NCBI GenBank assembly: GCA_011390235.1
Contig: JAABSS010000064.1
Span: 1-5,783, forward strand
Reading direction: 5' to 3'
From: Desulfotignum sp.
GTDB lineage: Bacteria; Desulfobacterota; Desulfobacteria; Desulfobacterales; Desulfobacteraceae
DNA length: 5,783 bases
The notes under the pieces were generated by a model that saw nothing but the letters and a program-made list of their open reading frames with translations, did no database searches and was not told the origin of the DNA. Positions within the stretch are counted from its first letter, which is position 1. Each line of letters starts with the position of its first letter. Below, piece by piece: positions 1 through 4,785 of the stretch. Made by a program: the position numbers and the translations under genes.

Positions 1-349
1 TGATGTCATTGCTCATCGCATCCTTGCGCAGGTACCCTGACACGCCGATGCTCAAAAGTTCCCTTATATAACGGTTGTGATCATGCATGGAAAGTATGAT
101 CACACGGGTTTTGAGCGAAGACGACTGTTTGATCTGGCGTGCAGCCTCGATTCCGTTCAGCACGGGCATGGCAATGTCCATGATGACCACATCCGGTTTG
201 AGTTCATGAACTTTCCGGACCGCATCCCGGCCATCCATCGCCTCCCCGGTTATTTTCAGGTTCGGTTCTTCTTCGAGAATTTTTCTCAAACCCTGGCGTA
301 CAATGGTGTGATCATCGGTAATCACAATTTCGATAGGCTTATGTTTCAT
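1..349 (-). CDS. NarL/FixJ-type response regulator, receiver domain (C-terminus outside window)
   Basis: The partial gene gives 116 codons from an ATG at 349-347 and runs off the left edge. The protein is an almost complete CheY-like receiver domain. The acidic pair D12-D13 lies in ITDDHTIVRQGL, the phospho-accepting aspartate is D58 in VVIMDIAMPVLNG, the switch residue is S87 in VIILSMHD, and the conserved lysine is K109 in GYLRKDA. These strings are typical of the NarL/LuxR family, so a C-terminal LuxR-type helix-turn-helix is expected beyond the edge but is not seen. The start lies inside the end of the upstream kinase gene (11-bp overlap), with an AGGAGG at 353-358 just upstream. This implies translational coupling and a cognate kinase-regulator pair. 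The protein should be a cytoplasmic DNA-binding transcription factor activated by phosphorylation. Its targets cannot be read from the sequence. The receiver assignment is secure, while the output domain is inferred from family habit. Confidence 0.93.
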   Translation of the reverse strand, partial: MKHKPIEIVITDDHTIVRQGLRKILEEEPNLKITGEAMDGRDAVRKVHELKPDVVIMDIAMPVLNGIEAARQIKQSSSLKTRVIILSMHDHNRYIRELLSIGVSGYLRKDAMSNDI

Positions 350-2327
350 ACCCCTCCTGTAAGACATTGGTCCGTTTCATCAATGCTGATTTTCTGCCGC
401 TCTTGATGGGAATTTCTATTCTGATCCGGGTTCCCTGGTCTTTTTGGGTGCGAAGAAAAAAACGTCCGCCAAGCATGGCGGTTCTCTCTCTCATGGACAA
501 CAGCCCCAGAGAAGGGCGTTCATGGTTGTTTCCAGTGGGATCAAACCCGATGCCGTTGTCTTCCGCAATGAAAATAATCGATGGAAATCCGCGAATGATA
601 TGGAGTTTGAATACAGAGGCCCTGGCATATTTGATCGTGTTGGACAGTGCTTCCTGGGAAAACCGGTACAGTACGGTCTCGATATCCGGATGGATCCGTC
701 CGTTAAATCCGATCATTTTAAAATCGATTATCAAATCGACCTGCCGGGCCTTCTGGTCTATGAAAACATCCAGTGCCGCTTCCAGCCCGAGATCCGTGAG
801 AAGCGCCGGATGAAGCAGATGGGAGATACGGCGCATCTCCTTGTAGGTATGATTTATCTGGCGCTTGATATTGTCGATAAGATTTTTCATGACCGGATCA
901 CCAGAGGGTATAATTTTTTCCACAGCCTCCAGGTTGAAATTGATTCCGATGAGTGCGGACCCGGTTTCGTCATGAAGTTCCCGTGAGATGCGTTTGCATT
1001 CAATCTCCTGGGAATGGAAGAGTTTCGCTGCCAGGCGTTTGAGTTCTTCGCGATGGGTTTGAACCGTTCGGATGAGTTTGATGTTGGCAATGGCACCGCC
1101 CACAAAATTGCCAAGGGATCCGAGCAGGTGAAAATCTTCCAGGAACAGTTCACAGGTCTCATGAACAGGAAAGGCCATAAACCCTGACGGCCGTTCTTTT
1201 TCCGTCACCAGAAAACAGGACAGGGGAACGGATTTTTTTTTGCCCGGGCTTTTCAGATCAATCTTGAAGGATGGAAAAATGGATTTTGGTGTCACCCGGT
1301 TGTTTTTGTCCAGGAAAAAGTTCATCAACGGCTGATCATGGAACACCGGTAGCGGATTATGTTTCACGATCTCTTTGGGCAGGCCTTTCTGGGTCTGCAT
1401 CTCAAACGTGGATTTCTTATGGTTGATAAGGAAAATAGCACCCATGGTGAAATTCAACAGTTTCATGACCTTGTTCAGGGCAGAGTCCAGTACGTCGCTC
1501 AGGTTCTGGCAGCTGTTCATGGTCAACGCCACCTTGTTGAGGAGCAAGAGTTCCTGGTGATGTTTATACAGGCTCCTGAAGGAATCCATCCGGGCGGTAA
1601 TGTCCTTGGCAATCCCTTCATATCCTATGGTCCTGCCGCTGTCATCCACAAACAGGTTCACACTGAGGCTGGCATGCAGCCGGGTGCCGTCTTTTTTCTT
1701 GAACCCGACTTCGAAATCCTGAACAAACCCGTTCAGATCAATCTGTTTTTTGCACACATCCCAGTGTATCTTGTCAATAAAGATCTTCTCAATATTTTCA
1801 AGCGCATAAAGGTCCTTTTTTTTTGAATAGTCCAGCAGTTCCACCATGGCCTGATTGATGTCGATGAACCGGCCATCCCTGAAGATGATGAAAATCATGT
1901 CCTTGGTGCTTTCGAACAGCCGCCGGTATTTGATTTCAGAATGCTTCAGGTCGTCCTCAAGGGATTTGATGTGTGAAATGTCCTTGAATATCTCTACTAC
2001 GCCGAACATGAGTCCGTCTGAATCGATCAGTATGTTTCGCGTACATTCCACCGGAACTTTTACCCCGTCCTTGCGGATGATTTCAAGTTCCCTTTTGTAG
2101 TTGGTTTTCGGAGTTATGCCGGCATCATGGAAAGGGCAGTCCGTATCACAGTATACGCTCTTGAGAATATTTCTGCACCGCATCTCTTTGGCCTCCTGCA
2201 TAGAGAAGCCCGTTATCCGTGTGGCTACGTCATTGAAATAGGTTACCTTGCCGTTGTTGTCCATGATCATGAACGCATCCGACACGTTGTTCAGTATTGC
2301 CGCCAGACTTTTATTATGCAGGTCCAT
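339..2327 (-). CDS. Soluble PAS-PAS-GAF sensor histidine kinase (NarX/DegS-like, HisKA_3)
   Basis: This 662-residue kinase should phosphorylate the response regulator encoded immediately downstream. The order of domains is PAS (about 5-120), a second PAS/PAC (about 130-245), GAF (about 260-418), a coiled-coil-like linker (about 420-445), a HisKA_3 dimerisation/phosphotransfer domain (about 445-510) and an HATPase_c domain (about 545-640). The phospho-accepting histidine is H452 in RISRELHDETGSAL. The N box is YRFSQEALSNTIKYA (554-568), G1 is EDNGIGFD (589-596) and the G2 region is GLLSMRERTAMLGG (608-621). The full catalytic set looks intact. I see no signal peptide or membrane segment, so sensing is probably cytoplasmic. 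The first PAS contains C51, C60 and C64 (C-x8-C-x3-C) plus C95, which suggests a redox or metal-linked signal; that part is inference. The ATG at 2327 is chosen because an in-frame TGA lies two codons upstream. No clear Shine-Dalgarno site precedes it. The signal is unknown. Confidence 0.95.
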   Translation of the reverse strand: MDLHNKSLAAILNNVSDAFMIMDNNGKVTYFNDVATRITGFSMQEAKEMRCRNILKSVYCDTDCPFHDAGITPKTNYKRELEIIRKDGVKVPVECTRNILIDSDGLMFGVVEIFKDISHIKSLEDDLKHSEIKYRRLFESTKDMIFIIFRDGRFIDINQAMVELLDYSKKKDLYALENIEKIFIDKIHWDVCKKQIDLNGFVQDFEVGFKKKDGTRLHASLSVNLFVDDSGRTIGYEGIAKDITARMDSFRSLYKHHQELLLLNKVALTMNSCQNLSDVLDSALNKVMKLLNFTMGAIFLINHKKSTFEMQTQKGLPKEIVKHNPLPVFHDQPLMNFFLDKNNRVTPKSIFPSFKIDLKSPGKKKSVPLSCFLVTEKERPSGFMAFPVHETCELFLEDFHLLGSLGNFVGGAIANIKLIRTVQTHREELKRLAAKLFHSQEIECKRISRELHDETGSALIGINFNLEAVEKIIPSGDPVMKNLIDNIKRQINHTYKEMRRISHLLHPALLTDLGLEAALDVFIDQKARQVDLIIDFKMIGFNGRIHPDIETVLYRFSQEALSNTIKYARASVFKLHIIRGFPSIIFIAEDNGIGFDPTGNNHERPSLGLLSMRERTAMLGGRFFLRTQKDQGTRIRIEIPIKSGRKSALMKRTNVLQEGYET
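353..358 (-). promoter_or_regulatory. Shine-Dalgarno site of the response regulator, inside the kinase gene
   Basis: Read on the minus strand, AGGAGG followed by GGT precedes the ATG at 349-347. It is a full-strength ribosome site, although the 3-nt spacing from the AGGAGG core is short. It lies within the last codons of the kinase gene and decides the regulator start. It also supports coupled translation of the two proteins. Confidence 0.7.
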
Positions 2328-2338
2328 CGGTCATAATA

Positions 2339-2350
2339 TTCCGATCGGAA
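2339..2350. repeat. Perfect 12-bp palindrome before the kinase gene
   Basis: TTCCGATCGGAA is identical to its own reverse complement. It ends 11 bp upstream of the kinase ATG and lies downstream of the predicted promoter, inside the predicted leader. A dimeric repressor, possibly autoregulation by the NarL-type regulator, could bind here, or it could simply be a short leader hairpin. It does not match a named operator that I recognise. The symmetry is seen directly and the operator role is a guess. Confidence 0.4.
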
Positions 2351-2377
2351 GGTTAAATATTTGATCCTTTACATTTT

Positions 2378-2406
2378 ACTATATGATGAATTGTCCACAT
2401 AATCAA
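2378..2406 (-). promoter_or_regulatory. Candidate sigma-70-type promoter for the kinase-regulator operon
   Basis: On the minus strand, TTGATT (2406-2401) and TATAGT (2383-2378) are separated by exactly 17 bp. They match the sigma-70 consensus at 4/6 and 5/6 positions. Transcription would start near 2370, giving a leader of roughly 45 nt that carries the 12-bp palindrome. This is the best promoter-like pair in the intergenic region for the leftward operon. Confidence 0.5.
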
Positions 2407-2462
2407 TCTCTGATCTTCTGATTTTAATAAAATAGTCCGGCCCACACGATAAAATCATCTTT

Positions 2463-2490
2463 CTGACTATTTACCCTGCTGGTTTATATC
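2463..2490 (+). promoter_or_regulatory. Weak candidate promoter for the cobI operon
   Basis: CTGACT (2463-2468) and TATATC (2485-2490) are separated by 16 bp and each match the sigma-70 consensus at 4/6 positions. Transcription would begin near 2497, leaving a leader of about 40 nt before cobI. That is too short for a cobalamin riboswitch, and none of its conserved boxes is seen in the gap. Better evidence for the start site is absent. Confidence 0.25.
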
Positions 2491-2537
2491 CTCTAATCTG
2501 AACAGCATAAATCAATAATTGTGTACAAGGATGCGCC

Positions 2538-3242
2538 ATGAAAAAAAAGGGCAAGCTTTACGGCATCGGGGTAGGTCCGGGGGATCCAGACCTTCTGACA
2601 CTGAAAGCCGTGCGGACCATGAACCAGTCAGATATTGTATTCACGGCTGCATCCAGTAAAAACTGCTACAGTCTGGCGGTTGAAATTGCCAGACCCCATC
2701 TGTCAAAACATGTCCGGATCATAACATTGCCTTTTCCCATGACCAGTGACAAAACCCTTGCACAGAAGGCCTGGGACAAGAATGCACTCCAGATCGGAAA
2801 GATGCTTGATCAGGGCAAGACAGTATCCTTTCTGACCCTCGGCGATCCTTGCACATATTCCACCTTTGGTTATATTCTAAAAAGCCTGAAAACAACCATG
2901 CCGGGGGCACAGGTTGAAACGATTCCCGGGATCACCTCTTTTCATGCAGCCGCAGCCCGGCTCAACCGGACCCTTGTGGAGGCGGAGGAATCGTTGCTTA
3001 TCACTTCCGGGGCCTATGGTGGAAGCCATTTGCGAAAATGCACGACTGACGTGCGGAATGTCGTGATGATGAAGGCCTATAAAAATGTCAAGGATATCAA
3101 TGTGGCCCTTAAGGAGGTCGGCTTTTGCGATAATGTCGCCATTTCCCGGTGCGGGCGTGTGGACGAAAAAATTTATCTGGATATCGACGAGCTCGAAACC
3201 ATGAACCCGGATTACTGGACCCTGATCCTGGCCGGAAAATAA
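2538..3242 (+). CDS. cobI: Precorrin-2 / cobalt-factor II C20-methyltransferase
   Basis: The enzyme uses S-adenosylmethionine to methylate C20 of the tetrapyrrole ring, an early committed step of corrin synthesis. In an anaerobe the likely substrate is cobalt-factor II, in which case the name cbiL also applies. The 234 residues form a single tetrapyrrole (corrin/porphyrin) methylase domain of the family's usual size. The N-terminal glycine motif is GIGVGPGDPDLLT (9-21), the central motif is LTLGDPCTYSTF (99-110), and the SAM-pocket segment IPGITSFHAAAA is at 129-140. The GDP-x2-YSTF string and PGITSF are characteristic of CobI/CbiL rather than of the sister methylases CobM, CobJ or SUMT. The start has AAGGA at 2527-2531 with 6-nt spacing. 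It is the first gene of a rightward cobalamin cluster, with cobO starting 18 bp later. The protein is cytoplasmic and appears complete. Confidence 0.93.
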   Translation: MKKKGKLYGIGVGPGDPDLLTLKAVRTMNQSDIVFTAASSKNCYSLAVEIARPHLSKHVRIITLPFPMTSDKTLAQKAWDKNALQIGKMLDQGKTVSFLTLGDPCTYSTFGYILKSLKTTMPGAQVETIPGITSFHAAAARLNRTLVEAEESLLITSGAYGGSHLRKCTTDVRNVVMMKAYKNVKDINVALKEVGFCDNVAISRCGRVDEKIYLDIDELETMNPDYWTLILAGK

Positions 3243-3260
3243 CTGGGAAGGAGAAATGCC

Positions 3261-3776
3261 ATGACTGGAAAAATTCTCGTGCTGACCGGAAACGGCAAGG
3301 GTAAGACAACCTCTGCGTTAGGCCATGCAGTTCAGCATGTCAGCCAGGGAAAAAACGTGTTTATCGGTCAGTTTCTTAAATCGGGGAATTATTCCGAAAT
3401 CAAGGCCCTTCAAATATTTGAAGACCTGATCCGGATCGAACACTATGGTCTTGGCCGGTTTGTGAGAGGCCGCCCGACCTCTGAAGATGTCGATGCCGGC
3501 GTAAGAGGGTATGACACCGTGGTCCGGGTGATTGAAAACGGGGAATACGACCTGGTTATTCTGGATGAGGGTATTGTAGCCGTTAGATACAATATTTTTT
3601 CCGAACAGAAACTGCTGGATCTGTTTAAAAGAAAACCCGCACATGTAAATCTGATTGTGACAGGAAGGGGGGCCAGCCCGGCTGTTATGGAGCAGGCATC
3701 CCTTGTCATTGAGATGAAAGAAATCAAGCACTATTATCAAAAAGGGGTCTGTGCAAGGGTGGGAATTGAAAAATAA
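3261..3776 (+). CDS. cobO: Cob(I)yrinic acid a,c-diamide adenosyltransferase (CobA/CobO/BtuR family)
   Basis: The enzyme transfers the 5'-deoxyadenosyl group of ATP to the cobalt of corrinoids, making the upper axial ligand of coenzyme B12. The 171-residue protein is a RecA-like P-loop ATPase fold. The P-loop is GNGKGKTT (10-17), a Walker-B-like VILDE sits at 99-103, TGRGASPAVME follows near residue 133, and the family C-terminal signature is IKHYYQKGVCARVGIEK. It is slightly shorter than Salmonella CobA (about 196 residues) because the N-terminal extension is missing, which is common in anaerobes. The loop carrying Phe91 and Trp93 in Salmonella CobA here reads GLGRFVRGRP (63-72). The phenylalanine (F67) is kept, but an arginine stands where the tryptophan would be expected; this placement comes from a by-eye alignment. 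AAGGAG at 3248-3253 with 7-nt spacing fixes the start. The gene is co-directional with cobI and probably in the same transcript. Confidence 0.93.
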   Translation: MTGKILVLTGNGKGKTTSALGHAVQHVSQGKNVFIGQFLKSGNYSEIKALQIFEDLIRIEHYGLGRFVRGRPTSEDVDAGVRGYDTVVRVIENGEYDLVILDEGIVAVRYNIFSEQKLLDLFKRKPAHVNLIVTGRGASPAVMEQASLVIEMKEIKHYYQKGVCARVGIEK

Positions 3777-3974
3777 ATGGGGCCCGGCACCATTGCCTGC
3801 CCTTCATTTTCGCGTGGGGGAGACCGTTGCGATCAATGCAACATCAAGCATGTTTCCGGTGATTCTGTTTTTTGTGCTGGTGTGAGCATATTTCGCGGCA
3901 ACCCGGGCAAAAAAGTGGAAATGTGTTACATTGCACGGGCCATCATGACATTAGGGGATAAAGGAACCAGATGA
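3777..3974 (+). CDS. Doubtful 65-residue cysteine-containing hypothetical protein between cobO and cbiC
   Basis: This reading frame starts immediately after the cobO stop and ends with a TGA that overlaps the cbiC ATG (ATGA), as real genes in tight operons often do. The protein would have a C-x2-C pair (CDQC, about 18-21) and further cysteines near 8, 33 and 50. It has no membrane segment or family that I recognise. Against it, there is no convincing Shine-Dalgarno before the ATG, the composition looks unstructured, and cbiC has its own ribosome site within it. It may be a spacer that happens to be open, or the remains of a lost gene. If it is not a gene, the 194-bp stretch holds nothing else I can name. 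Confidence 0.2.
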   Translation: MGPGTIACPSFSRGGDRCDQCNIKHVSGDSVFCAGVSIFRGNPGKKVEMCYIARAIMTLGDKGTR

Positions 3975-4606
3975 AGCCACAGGAAATTGAAGCGTTAAGT
4001 TTTCAGATCATAGAAAAAGAAGCAAAAGACCACGGTTTTGATGAAAAATACTGGCCTGTTGTGCGGCGGATGATCCATACTTCTGCTGATTTTGATTATA
4101 TCCACACGATCCGGTTCGGCAACAATGCTGTGGAAAAAGGGATCGCTGCCATTCAGAGCGGGTGCAGCATGTTTACGGACACCAACATGGCCAGAGTGGG
4201 CATCCGGACAACAGAACTTGCACATTTCGGCGGTACGGTTTCCTGCCTGATGACCGATCCGGCAGTGGCGGTCCGGGCTGCGGCTGGCAGCACTACCCGT
4301 GCCCTGGCTGCCGTGGATCTGGCGGCGGACCGCCTAAAACAGGGTATTTATGTGGTGGGCAACGCCCCTACAGCGCTGCTCCGCCTTATCCAGCTTATTG
4401 AGGAGGGCAGTGTAGATCCCGCACTTGTGATCGGTCTGCCTGTGGGATTTGTCAATGCTGCAGAATCCAAACAGGCACTCATGGCCCTGGATACCCCCTA
4501 TATCAACAATGCGGGCAGAAAAGGCGGCTCCAACGTGGCCGCCGCAGTGGTAAATGCCATGGCCATCATGGCATATGAAACAGCGGATAGGCGTTTTCGG
4601 GCATAA
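3971..4606 (+). CDS. cbiC: Precorrin-8X / cobalt-precorrin-8 methylmutase
   Basis: The enzyme moves the C11 methyl group to C12 in precorrin-8 (or its cobalt form) to give hydrogenobyrinic or cobyrinic acid. This is the last rearrangement of the corrin macrocycle. The 211 residues match the CobH/CbiC family length. The catalytic histidine is H36 in RRMIHTSADF. Other family motifs are MFTDTNMARVGI (67-78), VGNAPTALLRL (129-139), GLPVGFVNAAESK (155-167) and the C-terminal GRKGGSNVAAAVVNA (182-196). The start has AAGGA at 3961-3965 with 5-nt spacing. The gene is third in the cobalamin cluster, separated from cobO by a 194-bp spacer; with that spacer it may still be co-transcribed or have its own promoter. 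The protein is soluble and complete. The cobH name is equally valid if the pathway were aerobic, but the setting suggests anaerobic synthesis. Confidence 0.95.
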   Translation: MKPQEIEALSFQIIEKEAKDHGFDEKYWPVVRRMIHTSADFDYIHTIRFGNNAVEKGIAAIQSGCSMFTDTNMARVGIRTTELAHFGGTVSCLMTDPAVAVRAAAGSTTRALAAVDLAADRLKQGIYVVGNAPTALLRLIQLIEEGSVDPALVIGLPVGFVNAAESKQALMALDTPYINNAGRKGGSNVAAAVVNAMAIMAYETADRRFRA

Positions 4607-4635
4607 TATGAAAGGATGAAAAATGCAATGTTTAT

Positions 4636-4668
4636 ATGAAAGAACCATACGTAAAACTGTTCTTTCAT
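4636..4668 (+). terminator. Inverted repeat after cbiC, candidate weak terminator
   Basis: ATGAAAGAAC (4636-4645) and GTTCTTTCAT (4659-4668) are perfect 10-bp inverted copies around a 13-nt loop, located 30 bp past the cbiC stop. The stem is AT-rich and is followed by GATTTATT rather than a run of T, so it is a poor intrinsic terminator. It might instead be a protein-binding dyad ahead of the downstream sensor gene. The repeat is certain and its role is not. Confidence 0.35.
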
Positions 4669-4785
4669 GATTTATTATGCTGGCCAGGGCATGGTTGTTT
4701 GTATGAAACATCGGAAAAAATCAGTGATGGAACAGGAAAGGTTGCCGATGCTGCATAAAAAATTAATCAGAATATGAGAGAAAAA

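Noticed and set aside
339..1826. Long plus-strand frames opposite the histidine kinase (for example 444-986 and 1359-1826)
   Set aside because: They lie antisense to a kinase with a complete and convincing set of motifs, and their products show no family signature.
2328..2537. Cobalamin riboswitch upstream of cobI
   Set aside because: The conserved B12-box type sequences were looked for by eye on the plus strand and not found; the interval is AT-rich and mostly unstructured.
3318..3740. 140-residue minus-strand frame opposite cobO
   Set aside because: It is a mirror of an intact cobO gene; no ribosome site or recognisable domain was seen.
3780..3908. Long-range pairing of GCCCGG (3782-3787) with CCGGGC (3903-3908) as a structured RNA
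   Set aside because: Only six pairs across more than 110 nt, with no supporting nested helices apart from a weak GTTGC/GCAAC hairpin at 3826-3842; this is expected by chance.
4334..4711. 125-residue minus-strand frame opposite the end of cbiC
   Set aside because: It overlaps the conserved C-terminal motifs of cbiC and has a histidine/cysteine-rich, non-protein-like composition typical of shadow frames.
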